Origin: an uncultured Flavobacteriaceae bacterium
GTDB taxonomy: Bacteria; Bacteroidota; Bacteroidia; Flavobacteriales; Flavobacteriaceae
NCBI GenBank assembly: GCA_947493175.1
Contig: CANLQD010000003.1
Coordinates: 963,188-1,027,187, forward strand
DNA: 64,000 bases
Reading direction: 5' to 3'
The stretch's first letter is position 1. Each line of letters begins with the position of its first letter. The position numbers and the translations under genes were made by a program. This document shows positions 52,869 through 62,135 of the stretch, in pieces. The notes under the pieces are model-generated. The model saw only the letters and a list, made by a program, of their open reading frames with translations, was not told the DNA's origin and did not search any database.

Positions 52869-54206
52869 TTATGCGTTCAAGACAAAATCTCTAATAAGTA
52901 TAAACGTGCCGGCACCAGCTACGAAACCTACCAAAGCCAACCAACTAATTTTTTTGAGGTACCAAAAGAAATCGATTTTCTCCATACCCATGGCCACAAC
53001 ACCCGCTGCAGAGCCTATGATGAGCATGCTTCCGCCGGTTCCCGCAGAATAGGCGATAAAGTGCCATAAGGGGTCATCCATCAATTGGGCGAACATTCCC
53101 ATACTGGCAGCAACTAGGGGTACATTATCAATAATTGCGGAGCCTACGCCGAACAACATAACCACGATATCGGTATTGGGAATCGCCGTATTTAGACTTT
53201 CGGCATAATGGAACAACATACCCAACGATTCCAAGGCTGCGACCGCAAGCAAAATCCCTAAGAAAAACAAGATACTGGGAAGCTCAATTTTTGAAAGGGA
53301 ATGATGCACCGGGCTATGATGCCCTGTCGTGTCATGTCCCTCTCCATCGATCGACGAAATACTGAACTTGGAGCTACTATAGATTTCCGCAAAAGTGGCA
53401 ACGATCGCCAAGGACAACATCATACCTACGTACGGGGGTAAATGGGTCACAGTCTTAAAAAAAGGAACAAAAACAATGGCACCCAATCCTAGGTACAACA
53501 TCAAGGCCCCGTGTTTTGATTTAGGCTCTTCCAATTCATCAATATCACTATCGATATTCCCTTTAAATGCTTTGAAGCGACTTGCCAGAAAAACAGGAAC
53601 TACCATACAGACGATCGACGGCACCAATACATGTTCTATGAGCTGTAAGGCCGAAACCTTATTGGCAATCCATAACATGGTTGTCGTGACATCGCCAATA
53701 GGTGACCAAGCACCACCTGCATTCGCAGCAATAATGATGATTCCTGCGAACCAAAGACGGGTTTCCCTATCACTGATCACTTTCTGCAAAATAGTGATCA
53801 ATACGATAGTAGCGGTAAGGTTATCGATAATCGCCGATAGAATGAAGGCCAAAATCGAAAACAACCAAAGTAACTTTCGCTTACTTTTTGTACGTATAAA
53901 GCCCTTTATTGTGGCAAAACCATCAAAATAGTCGATGATCTCTACAATGGTCATAGCACCCAGTAAGAAGACCAGTATCTCCGCTGTTTTTCCCAGATGA
54001 TGGAGCAAAATTTCATCGATGTGGGTGGGTTCGAGCTCTCTCAGTTCAGCGTTCACCTCAAAAACATCCATATGTGATAATGCGATGATCGCCCATAAAA
54101 TGGCCATCATGGCCAAAGCGGGAATCAGCTTATCGATTTTCAAATTATGCTCCAGGGTAATCGCCAGATACCCCGCTAAAAAGACAATGATGATAATGGT
54201 CTCCAT
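52869..54206 (-). CDS. nhaD: NhaD-type sodium/proton antiporter
   Basis: A 445-residue inner-membrane antiporter of the IT/arsenite superfamily that exports Na+ in exchange for H+. It has about 11-12 membrane segments; family features include SAIIDNLTATIVLITILQKV near 124, ANAGGAWSPIGDVTTTMLWI near 160 and SAIIDNVPLVAASMGMFAQL near 358, the repeated DN sites in the two halves. A His-rich loop (DTTGHHSPVHHS) near 297 is not usual and could bind metal or sense pH. It lies 13 bases behind the glutamate dehydrogenase gene on the same strand. Confidence 0.92.
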   Translation of the reverse strand: METIIIIVFLAGYLAITLEHNLKIDKLIPALAMMAILWAIIALSHMDVFEVNAELRELEPTHIDEILLHHLGKTAEILVFLLGAMTIVEIIDYFDGFATIKGFIRTKSKRKLLWLFSILAFILSAIIDNLTATIVLITILQKVISDRETRLWFAGIIIIAANAGGAWSPIGDVTTTMLWIANKVSALQLIEHVLVPSIVCMVVPVFLASRFKAFKGNIDSDIDELEEPKSKHGALMLYLGLGAIVFVPFFKTVTHLPPYVGMMLSLAIVATFAEIYSSSKFSISSIDGEGHDTTGHHSPVHHSLSKIELPSILFFLGILLAVAALESLGMLFHYAESLNTAIPNTDIVVMLFGVGSAIIDNVPLVAASMGMFAQLMDDPLWHFIAYSAGTGGSMLIIGSAAGVVAMGMEKIDFFWYLKKISWLALVGFVAGAGTFILIRDFVLNA

Positions 54207-54219
54207 ATCAGGTCGGTTT

Positions 54220-55452
54220 TTATATTAGTTGTTTTAGTGCTATTTCAAATCCGGTTTCGCAGATGTTCGTTTTCGACGGATTTTGCTTAAAGATATTCAA
54301 AATTGCTTTTCGAATGGTATCGGAAGTGTCTTTAAATATTAAATCATCATCCATCCCGACCCTTTTTTCCATAAAATAGGCGAAAACACGGGCCATACCA
54401 CAGTTGCTCACAAAGTCTGGCAGCAAACTTACCCTCCCATCGGTATACTCCATGATCGGCCCAAAAAAGATTTCCTTGTCGGCAAAAGGCACATTGGCAC
54501 CAGAGGATATCACCTCGAGTCCGGTATCGATCATTTTTGTAATCTGCTCCTTAGTCACTAAGCGAGAAGCGGCGCAAGGCATAAAAATTTCGGTTGGCAA
54601 CGTCCAGATACGTTCATTGATTTCTTCAAACGGAATCATCGTATCGGCATCTGCCATTAAACTGTTTCCTTTTTTGTTCAAGAAAAAGTGTTGTATTTCC
54701 TCAAACGAAAATCCATCTTCATTTATAACCCCTCCGGCCCGGTCGATGATACCTACTACCTTAGCCCCCATTTGCGCCAAATAGTAAGCAGCGGCCGATC
54801 CGACATTGCCAAAACCTTGGATCACGGCTCTCTTTCCCATGACATTACCTCCATAGATATCATAATAATGGCGCACTGCTTCCGCTACGCCAAAGCCGGT
54901 AATCATATCGGCCACAGTGTATTTTCTGGTGATATCCGGAGTGTATTTCACATTTTCCAAAGGTTTAATAACACCCAAACGCAGCTGTCCGATACGATTG
55001 ATCTTATCGGCTTCGGTGGGTTTAAAATGTCCATTAAAGACCCCTTCCTGCGGGTGCCACACCCCTGCATCTTCGGTAATAGGTATTACCTCATGGATTT
55101 CATCGACATTCAAATCACCTCCCGTACCATAATAGCTTTTTAATAAGGGTGCCACGGCATTGTACCAACGTTCCAACACCCCTTTTTTTCTGGGATCGTG
55201 CGGATTAAAATTAATCCCCGACTTTGCACCGCCGATCGGAGGACCGGAAACGGTGAATTTTACTTCCATGGTTTTTGCAAGGGAAAGTACCTCGTTCATA
55301 TCAAGACCTTCCCGCATTCGGGTACCACCACCTGCAGCTCCACCCCGGAGCGAATTAATAACCGTCCAACCTTCCGCTTCTGTCTCGGAGTCTTTCCAAT
55401 TAAAAACGATTTCGGGTTGTTTTTCTTCATATGCCTTAAGTAATTCTTTCAT
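54220..55452 (-). CDS. gdhA: Glu/Leu/Phe/Val dehydrogenase family protein (glutamate dehydrogenase)
   Basis: A 410-residue cytoplasmic amino-acid dehydrogenase. The substrate and catalytic region is MEVKFTVSGPPIGGAKSGI (lysines 64 and 77 region) followed by GTGGDLNVDEI, whose aspartate aligns with the catalytic one. The nucleotide-binding domain is marked by VIQGFGNVGSAAAYYLAQMG near 210. Glutamate is the likely substrate because gltBD lies nearby and the family call fits; leucine cannot be excluded. It heads a unit with nhaD and has a promoter and leader hairpin at 55543-55642. Confidence 0.82.
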   Translation of the reverse strand: MKELLKAYEEKQPEIVFNWKDSETEAEGWTVINSLRGGAAGGGTRMREGLDMNEVLSLAKTMEVKFTVSGPPIGGAKSGINFNPHDPRKKGVLERWYNAVAPLLKSYYGTGGDLNVDEIHEVIPITEDAGVWHPQEGVFNGHFKPTEADKINRIGQLRLGVIKPLENVKYTPDITRKYTVADMITGFGVAEAVRHYYDIYGGNVMGKRAVIQGFGNVGSAAAYYLAQMGAKVVGIIDRAGGVINEDGFSFEEIQHFFLNKKGNSLMADADTMIPFEEINERIWTLPTEIFMPCAASRLVTKEQITKMIDTGLEVISSGANVPFADKEIFFGPIMEYTDGRVSLLPDFVSNCGMARVFAYFMEKRVGMDDDLIFKDTSDTIRKAILNIFKQNPSKTNICETGFEIALKQLI

Positions 55453-55542
55453 TCCAAATTGATTTAATGAACTCCTATTGAGTTCAATATACTATGTGAT
55501 CATTTTTCGTTAAGTCTCCTTCTATTTCCAACTTTCTTATTT

Positions 55543-55556
55543 CCCCCGAATGGGGG
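55543..55556 (-). promoter_or_regulatory. leader hairpin of gdhA
   Basis: CCCCC (55543-55547) and GGGGG (55552-55556) form a tight 5-bp GC stem with a 4-base loop in the probable 5' leader of gdhA, 91 bases before its start. It could slow or block transcription or bind a regulator; there is no T-run for a plain terminator. Confidence 0.4.
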
Positions 55557-55613
55557 TTACTGCTGATCCATAATCTTACCATTTAAATCAATTTGAAAAA
55601 AATTGACGAAAAA

Positions 55614-55642
55614 CAAATATAAAAATTTGATGTGGGATTCAA
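55614..55642 (-). promoter_or_regulatory. promoter of gdhA
   Basis: On the minus strand, TTG (55642-55640) is followed after 18 bases by TATATTTG (55621-55614), matching the Bacteroidota -33/-7 promoter. It would give a leader of about 155 bases before gdhA. Confidence 0.55.
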
Positions 55643-55722
55643 CGATTTTAAAACCGCTTTAAAACTCCATTTTTTTATAGCCTAAAACTGCTTCGTATAT
55701 TCGAACTTTTGGAACATACCAC

Positions 55723-55730
55723 TATCTTTG
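55723..55730 (+). promoter_or_regulatory. -7 box upstream of acyl-CoA dehydrogenase gene
   Basis: TATCTTTG followed by CAC is an excellent match to the Bacteroidota -7 box. No TTG lies at the usual distance. If used, the transcript has a leader of about 170 bases before the dehydrogenase start at 55909. Confidence 0.5.
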
Positions 55731-55908
55731 CACGAAGTCAAAAGCACTGGCAAAGAGACCTGCAGACAAACCCTGACCATAAACTTCAGGACAAGTCCCG
55801 GTATCAATACCAACATCGACCCAAAACTGACTTGGGTGGATTCGACCAATGCATAGCGGTATGTTCAAGGCTTTTGAATTTAGGGTTTCACTAATAAAAT
55901 TTTCTTAT

Positions 55909-57051
55909 ATGGATTTTTCACTATCGGAAGAACACTTAATGATACAACAGGCAGCTAGGGATTTTGCGCAGAACGAATTACTTCCTGGAGTTATCGAAAG
56001 AGACGAAGCACAAAAATTCCCCTTGGAGCAGGTTAAAAAATTAGGGGAATTAGGCTTTATGGGGATGATGGTGGATCCGACTTACAATGGTAGCGGTATG
56101 GACTCCCTATCCTATGTCATTGCCATGGAGGAACTTTCAAAAATAGATGCATCGGCCTCTGTAGTCGTATCTGTGAACAACTCCCTAGTGTGCTACGGAT
56201 TGGAAGCCTATGGTACGGAGGCACAAAAGCAAAAATACTTGACACGACTCGCTTCCGGTGAAATCATCGGAGCCTTTTGTTTGTCGGAACCCGAAGCAGG
56301 TAGCGATGCCACCTCGCAAAAAACAACGGCGATCGACAATGGGGACCACTATATCTTGAATGGAACCAAAAACTGGATCACCAATGGAAATAGTGCCGAG
56401 GTGTATCTCGTAATTGCCCAAACCGATAAGGAAAAAGGCCATAAGGGCATTAATGCATTAATAGTTGAGAAAGGAACACCTGGATTTGAGATAGGACCCA
56501 AAGAAAATAAACTGGGCATTCGAGGTAGCGACACACATTCGCTCAACTTCAATGATGTAAAGGTTCCTAAGGAAAACCGAATCGGAGAGGATGGTTTTGG
56601 ATTTAAATTTGCCATGAAAACCCTTTCGGGAGGACGTATCGGTATCGCAGCACAGGCCTTGGGAATCGCAGCGGGAGCCTATGAACTGGCCCTTAAATAT
56701 TCAAAGGAACGCAAAGCCTTTGGGACGGAAATCAGCAATCATCAGGCAATCGCCTTCAAATTGGCCGACATGCATACACAAATAGCCGCTGCCCGGCACC
56801 TGGTGTACAAAGCTGCTTGGGATAAGGATAATGGCCACAACTATGACCTTTCAGGAGCTATGGCCAAATTATATGCTTCCCAGGTCGCAATGGAAACCAC
56901 CGTCGAGGCCGTACAGATTCATGGTGGCAATGGTTTTGTAAAAGACTATCATGTAGAACGGCTGATGCGCGATGCCAAAATCACCCAGATTTATGAAGGC
57001 ACTTCGGAAATACAAAAAATCGTTATCTCGAGAGGTATTTTAAGGGATTAA
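55909..57051 (+). CDS. acyl-CoA dehydrogenase
   Basis: FAD enzyme that oxidises acyl-CoA in fatty- or amino-acid breakdown, probably short-chain. The 380-residue protein shows the N-terminal helical domain (SLSEEHLMIQQAARDFAQNE), the beta-domain signature GAFCLSEPEAGSDATSQKT near 124 and NGTKNWITNG near 155, and the catalytic glutamate in QIYEGTSEIQK near 367. The start at 55909 gives the usual N-terminus; an ATG at 55849 in the same frame adds 20 atypical residues. It is transcribed alone. Confidence 0.92.
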   Translation: MDFSLSEEHLMIQQAARDFAQNELLPGVIERDEAQKFPLEQVKKLGELGFMGMMVDPTYNGSGMDSLSYVIAMEELSKIDASASVVVSVNNSLVCYGLEAYGTEAQKQKYLTRLASGEIIGAFCLSEPEAGSDATSQKTTAIDNGDHYILNGTKNWITNGNSAEVYLVIAQTDKEKGHKGINALIVEKGTPGFEIGPKENKLGIRGSDTHSLNFNDVKVPKENRIGEDGFGFKFAMKTLSGGRIGIAAQALGIAAGAYELALKYSKERKAFGTEISNHQAIAFKLADMHTQIAAARHLVYKAAWDKDNGHNYDLSGAMAKLYASQVAMETTVEAVQIHGGNGFVKDYHVERLMRDAKITQIYEGTSEIQKIVISRGILRD

Positions 57052-57330
57052 AAAACTGTACAAAAATACATCGATTGTTTTCCTATGTTCCTTTTTGCGC
57101 CCGCTTTGCTAAGAAGCCCGAGGATTCTGGATATACCGCCGCTATAGCCACACCCGAAGATTTTTATCGTACAGGTTGTAAAACTCATCTCTAACCAGCA
57201 ACAATGGCTTACATCTTCGAAGCTTAGGGGGTAAACACACATTTCAAAGCGGCCTCCAATGGGGCATCGCTTTTTCCTATCTATAATCCTTTCCGGACAC
57301 AAATTTAGCAACTAGCGAACAACCCCCTTT

Positions 57331-57368
57331 TTTTGAGGGTATATGCTCAAAATAAATCTATATACCCT
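57331..57368. promoter_or_regulatory. nested inverted repeats upstream of gltB
   Basis: TTTTGAG (57331-57337) pairs with CTCAAAA (57346-57352), and AGGGTATAT (57336-57344) pairs with ATATACCCT (57360-57368). The two overlap, so only one stem can form at a time. They lie about 250 bases before gltB and could be an operator or a switch in the RNA downstream of the acyl-CoA dehydrogenase gene. Confidence 0.35.
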
Positions 57369-57569
57369 AAAATATCATGTATTTTCAAGGGGCATATCCC
57401 AATCCCCGTATCCTCTTGAACAATTACACCCCCTAAAACTGCCTGTTATTTTCTTTTTAAGTCCAATTTTGATAGAATCTCAAAATTACCCTTAATAAAA
57501 TCTTAATTTGAATATTTTTCAAGGTTTTAATTGAAACCATGATTTTTTTGTTTGATTTAAAAAAAATCG

Positions 57570-57601
57570 TTGATTATAATTCAGACAAAACTATATTTTT
57601 G
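57570..57601 (+). promoter_or_regulatory. promoter of gltBD
   Basis: TTG (57570-57572) and TATTTTTG (57594-57601) with 21 bases between match the Bacteroidota -33/-7 promoter. The start codon at 57619 follows after 17 bases, so the leader would be very short. Confidence 0.5.
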
Positions 57602-57618
57602 AAGAAATACCATAATTT

Positions 57619-60600
57619 ATGACGTTGAAGAAGCAAGGGTTATACCTTCCGGAATTTGAACACGATAATTGCGGAGCGGGTTTTATTTGTAGTTTAAAAG
57701 GAAAGAAGTCAAATGATATTATTCATAAGGCACTTGAAATTCTGGATAAGCTGGAGCATCGTGGCGCAGTGAGTGCAGATGGGAAAACAGGGGATGGTGC
57801 CGGAATTTTAATCGACATTCCCCATGATTTTTTCCAAGCGGTTTGTGACTTTGATTTACCAGCACCGGGTGCCTATGCCGTAAGCAACATATTTCTTCCC
57901 CAAAAAGAAAATCAACGAAACTTTTGTATTGCACTGTTCGAAGAAAACATTAAAAAGCAAGGGCTTCGATTATTGGGTTGGCGCGATGTTCCGGTCAATC
58001 GGTCCGTACCAGGTCGAATCGCCATGGAAACCGAACCTTTTGTGAAGCAAGTCTTTATCGCTAAAGAAAGTAGCGAACAAGACGAATTTAATTTCAATTT
58101 AAAACTATTCGTTGCCCGAAAGGTAACGGAACATTCGATTCTCAATTCAAAACTATCGGAGAGCAAGTTCTTTTACGTTCCCAGCCTCTCCACAAAAATC
58201 ATCATTTTCAAGGGCCTGTTGATGCCAAAAGATATAAGTCTTTATTACAAAGACTTGATGGACCCCAGGGTCGTTACCCGACTATCTCTCGTACACCAGC
58301 GGTTTTCTACCAACACTTTTCCTACCTGGGATTTGGCACAACCATTTCGCTACATGTGTCACAATGGCGAAATAAATACCTTGAGGGGCAATGTTACCCG
58401 AATGCGTTCTCGCGAAGAGTTGCTGCAAAGCGATTGGTTTGGCGAAGAGATAAAAAATGTTCTTCCGATTATTCTGCCGGGCAAATCCGATTCCGCTACT
58501 ATGGATATGGTGGTAGAATTATTGCTGATGACGGGCCGTTCCTTACCCGAAGTAATGATGATTTTGGTACCTGAAGCATGGGAAAAGAATACCGATATGT
58601 CAGAGGCCAAAAGGGCCTTTTATGAATACAACTCTTGCATGATGGAGCCGTGGGACGGACCTGCCTCCATTCCCTTTACCGATGGCAACTACATCGGGGC
58701 CGTATTGGATAGAAACGGATTACGGCCGTCGAGATATTCAGTAACCAAAGACGGTTACGTGATCATGTCTTCCGAAACCGGCGTGGTCGATATTGCCCCT
58801 GAAAATGTTGAATTCCATGGCCGTTTAGAGCCTGGGAAAATGTTTTTGGTAAACATGCAGGAAGGCCGTATCGTTAATGACGAGGAAATCAAGGAAGAGA
58901 TAGCGAATCGCCATCCGTATAAAAAATGGCTAGATGACAATTTGGTACACCTGAGGGACATTCCCTATAATGATTGCCCATTATTTCTTGGCGAAGCCTC
59001 CCTTGAAAAAAGGAAATCGGCCTTTGGTTACACCTTGGAAGACATCAATACCATTATCTTACCGATGGGAAAAAATGCTAAAGAACCTATCGGGTCAATG
59101 GGGTCGGACACACCTATTGCGGTTCTGTCCCAACGACCTCAATTGATTTACAACTATTTTAAACAGTTGTTCGCACAGGTAACCAACCCACCGTTAGACG
59201 GCATCCGTGAGGAACTCATAACCGATATAAGCCTCACCTTGGGTAGTGACCAAAACATCTTTGATTTCAATGAGCTGCACTGCCGTAAATTGAAAATCCA
59301 AAATCCGGTAATTTCAAAAGAGGATTTGGATAAGATCAAAAATTACGACGCCAGTCCGGATTATAGAGTGACTTCACTTCCTATACTTTATGAAATACAA
59401 AAAGGCTACAATGGCTTGGAAAATGCGCTGGAAGCCATTCTCGAAAAAGCTGAGAAGGAAATCGACCTTGGCACCAACATCATTATTCTTTCCGACAGAA
59501 ATGTGAGCGAGACAATGGCTCCGATTCCGGCCCTTCTGGCCTGTTCTTATGTGAACAGTGGTTTGCAAAGGTTGGGCAAACGCTCCAAACTGAGCGTCAT
59601 TATTGAATCTGCCGAACCTAGAGAGGTGCACCATTTTGCCTTGTTGTTCGGTTTTGGTGCAAGTGCCATCAATCCCTATTTGGTGAATGAGATCATTGCA
59701 GAGCAGATAGAAGAAAACGATATTACCGATGTTAGTTTTGAAGAAGCCGTTAAAAACTACAACAAAGCAATCGGAAAGGGTATCCTTAAGGTGATGAACA
59801 AAATCGGAATATCGACCTTGAATTCTTACAGGGGTTCACAACTGTTCGAATGTATTGGAATCAACACTAAGGTAGTAGATAAATATTTCCCAAATACCCC
59901 AACACGTATTGAAGGTATTGGGCTTTACCAGATTGAGAAGGAAATCGCCAAGAGACATGCGAAAGCCTTTGCCGAGAAAGAAGTTGCGGCCAATCTAGAC
60001 CTAGAAATGGGTGGGGAGTATCGATGGAGAAGAGATGGAGAAAAACATATGTTTAATCCCCTATCGATTGCAACTCTTCAGAAAGCGGTACGTAACAACG
60101 AGCCGAACACCTATAAGGAGTTTTCCCAAATGGTGAACGAACAATCCAAAAACTTGATGACCATAAGGGGCCTCTTTGAATTTTCGAACTTCGATCCTAT
60201 TCCCATAGAAGAGGTTGAGCCCTGGACCGAAATCGTGAAACGCTTTAAGACGGGGGCGATGTCCTATGGATCCATTAGCCAAGAGGCACATGAGAACCTT
60301 GCCATTGCCATGAACCGTATCGGCGGCAAGAGCAACTCGGGCGAGGGTGGTGAAGATGTGGAACGTTTTTACAAGAACGCCTCGGGAGACTGGCGAAATA
60401 GCGCCATTAAACAAGTAGCATCCGGGAGATTTGGCGTTACTTCCAACTACCTCACCAATGCTCAGGAAATTCAAATCAAAATGGCCCAAGGGGCAAAGCC
60501 GGGAGAGGGCGGGCAATTACCAGGGCCCAAGGTAAATCCTGCAATTGCCAAAACAAGAAATTCGACTCCATACGTAGGGTTGATTTCTCCTCCTCCCCAT

Positions 60601-62127
60601 CACGACATCTATTCTATTGAAGATCTTTCGCAATTGATTTTTGATTTAAAGTCGGCGAACCGCGAAGCGCGTATCAATGTTAAGTTAGTTTCCGAAGTGG
60701 GCGTAGGAACCGTCGCCGCGGGCGTTTCAAAAGCGAAAGCGGACGTGGTCTTAATTTCAGGATTTGACGGAGGTACCGGGGCTTCCCCGTTGACTTCCCT
60801 AAAACATGCCGGACTTCCTTGGGAACTTGGAATTGCCGAAGCACAGCAAACGCTGGTCATGAACGATTTGCGGAACAGAATCGTACTGGAATGCGACGGA
60901 CAGTTAAAAACCGGACGCGATGTAGCGGTAGCCTGTTTATTGGGTGCCGAGGAATTCGGATTTGCAACCGCCCCCTTGGTTGCTTCAGGCTGTATCATGA
61001 TGCGCGTTTGTCATCTGAACACCTGCCCGGTCGGGATTGCTACTCAAAATCCAGAATTGCGCAAAAAGTTTGAAGGCAAACCCGAGCATGTTGTCAATTA
61101 TATGTATTTCGTTGCCCAAGAGTTACGGGAAATAATGGCACAACTTGGTTTCCGTACAGTGAACGAAATGGTGGGGCAAGTGCAAAAGTTAGACCGCAAC
61201 AAAGCCATTGACCATTACAAATCGGCCGGAATTGATTTGACCCCTATTTTGCACGAGGTCGATGTTCCCGCTGGCACCAAATTTTACAACACACAAAAAC
61301 AACAGCACGATATCGATCGATCTATTGAGTTCGATATCATTGAGAAGGCCAATCCGTCATTGTTTAGGAAAGAAAAACTAGCCCTTGATTTTCCTATTCG
61401 CAATACGGATCGTGCGGTAGGAGCAATCATTAGTAATGAGATTTCAAAAATTTACGGAGCTCAGGGCTTACCCATAAACACCCTCAAGGTCAATTTCACC
61501 GGATCCGCGGGACAAAGTTTCGGAGCCTTCGCAACAAGAGGATTGACCCTAACAGTGAACGGGAATACCAATGACTATCTGGGAAAAGGACTGTCAGGTG
61601 CCAAATTGGTCATAAAAGTACCCGATGGGTCGACCATTGTACCCGAAGAAAATGTTATCACCGGAAATGTTACCCTCTATGGTGCAACAGCAGGCCGTGC
61701 CTACATCAATGGAAAGGCAGGAGAACGGTTCTGTGTTCGTAATTCAGGTGCCAAGACAGTGGTAGAGGGCATTGGCGATCATGGCTGTGAATACATGACC
61801 GGAGGCGTTGCCGTAATTCTAGGAGAAGTAGGCAGAAACTTTGGTGCGGGAATGAGTGGTGGTATCGCCTATGTCTATGACCCGAACAAAACCTTTGAGA
61901 ATAAATGCAACAAAGAAGCATTGAATCTATTGGCGGTGGAAGAAGATCAAGACATTGAGCAGCTCAAAGACCTGATCGAAAGCCATTACAACTATACAAT
62001 GAGCCCTTTAGCGCAACGTATTCTCGAAAACTGGGAAAGTTGCTTAAAAGACTTTGTGAAGGTATTCCCAGAAGAATATCGCCAAGCATTGATCCGCTTG
62101 GAAAATGAAAAATTACAAACCATATAA
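57619..62127 (+). CDS. gltB: glutamate synthase large subunit
   Basis: Large subunit of NADPH-glutamate synthase, which makes two glutamates from glutamine and 2-oxoglutarate. The 1502-residue protein begins with a short propeptide; the mature N-terminal nucleophile is Cys18 in HDNCGAGFICSLKGK. The amidotransferase domain spans about 18-430 and the FMN synthase domain about 780-1190 with NSGEGGEDVERFYKN, KPGEGGQLPGPKVNP and the 3Fe-4S cysteines in GCIMMRVCHLNTCPVGIATQ. A C-terminal beta-helix domain (GNVTLYGATAGRAYINGKAG) follows. gltD begins nine bases downstream. Confidence 0.96.
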   Translation: MTLKKQGLYLPEFEHDNCGAGFICSLKGKKSNDIIHKALEILDKLEHRGAVSADGKTGDGAGILIDIPHDFFQAVCDFDLPAPGAYAVSNIFLPQKENQRNFCIALFEENIKKQGLRLLGWRDVPVNRSVPGRIAMETEPFVKQVFIAKESSEQDEFNFNLKLFVARKVTEHSILNSKLSESKFFYVPSLSTKIIIFKGLLMPKDISLYYKDLMDPRVVTRLSLVHQRFSTNTFPTWDLAQPFRYMCHNGEINTLRGNVTRMRSREELLQSDWFGEEIKNVLPIILPGKSDSATMDMVVELLLMTGRSLPEVMMILVPEAWEKNTDMSEAKRAFYEYNSCMMEPWDGPASIPFTDGNYIGAVLDRNGLRPSRYSVTKDGYVIMSSETGVVDIAPENVEFHGRLEPGKMFLVNMQEGRIVNDEEIKEEIANRHPYKKWLDDNLVHLRDIPYNDCPLFLGEASLEKRKSAFGYTLEDINTIILPMGKNAKEPIGSMGSDTPIAVLSQRPQLIYNYFKQLFAQVTNPPLDGIREELITDISLTLGSDQNIFDFNELHCRKLKIQNPVISKEDLDKIKNYDASPDYRVTSLPILYEIQKGYNGLENALEAILEKAEKEIDLGTNIIILSDRNVSETMAPIPALLACSYVNSGLQRLGKRSKLSVIIESAEPREVHHFALLFGFGASAINPYLVNEIIAEQIEENDITDVSFEEAVKNYNKAIGKGILKVMNKIGISTLNSYRGSQLFECIGINTKVVDKYFPNTPTRIEGIGLYQIEKEIAKRHAKAFAEKEVAANLDLEMGGEYRWRRDGEKHMFNPLSIATLQKAVRNNEPNTYKEFSQMVNEQSKNLMTIRGLFEFSNFDPIPIEEVEPWTEIVKRFKTGAMSYGSISQEAHENLAIAMNRIGGKSNSGEGGEDVERFYKNASGDWRNSAIKQVASGRFGVTSNYLTNAQEIQIKMAQGAKPGEGGQLPGPKVNPAIAKTRNSTPYVGLISPPPHHDIYSIEDLSQLIFDLKSANREARINVKLVSEVGVGTVAAGVSKAKADVVLISGFDGGTGASPLTSLKHAGLPWELGIAEAQQTLVMNDLRNRIVLECDGQLKTGRDVAVACLLGAEEFGFATAPLVASGCIMMRVCHLNTCPVGIATQNPELRKKFEGKPEHVVNYMYFVAQELREIMAQLGFRTVNEMVGQVQKLDRNKAIDHYKSAGIDLTPILHEVDVPAGTKFYNTQKQQHDIDRSIEFDIIEKANPSLFRKEKLALDFPIRNTDRAVGAIISNEISKIYGAQGLPINTLKVNFTGSAGQSFGAFATRGLTLTVNGNTNDYLGKGLSGAKLVIKVPDGSTIVPEENVITGNVTLYGATAGRAYINGKAGERFCVRNSGAKTVVEGIGDHGCEYMTGGVAVILGEVGRNFGAGMSGGIAYVYDPNKTFENKCNKEALNLLAVEEDQDIEQLKDLIESHYNYTMSPLAQRILENWESCLKDFVKVFPEEYRQALIRLENEKLQTI

Positions 62128-62135
62128 ATCGAAAC

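Larger units (their letters stand above)
55453..55908. other. divergent non-coding region between gdhA and acyl-CoA dehydrogenase
   Basis: This 456-base spacer holds two divergent promoter candidates and leader sequences, listed separately. A short frame at 55709-55894 starts inside the second promoter box and is not considered coding. No known RNA family was recognised in the 55731-55908 leader. Confidence 0.5.
57052..57618. other. non-coding region upstream of gltB
   Basis: A 567-base gap with no convincing gene. It carries nested inverted repeats at 57331-57368 and the gltB promoter at 57570-57601, listed separately. A weak minus-strand frame (57048-57311) has no start signal or recognisable product. 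Confidence 0.55.

Noticed and set aside
55709..55894. 61-residue frame before the acyl-CoA dehydrogenase gene
   Set aside because: It starts upstream of the TATCTTTG promoter box and has no recognisable domain.
55731..55908. RNase P RNA, tmRNA or SRP RNA in the acyl-CoA dehydrogenase leader
   Set aside because: None of the conserved core sequences of these RNAs is present.
57048..57311. 87-residue minus-strand frame behind the acyl-CoA dehydrogenase gene
   Set aside because: Convergent to the dehydrogenase gene with no promoter, low-complexity composition and no recognisable family.
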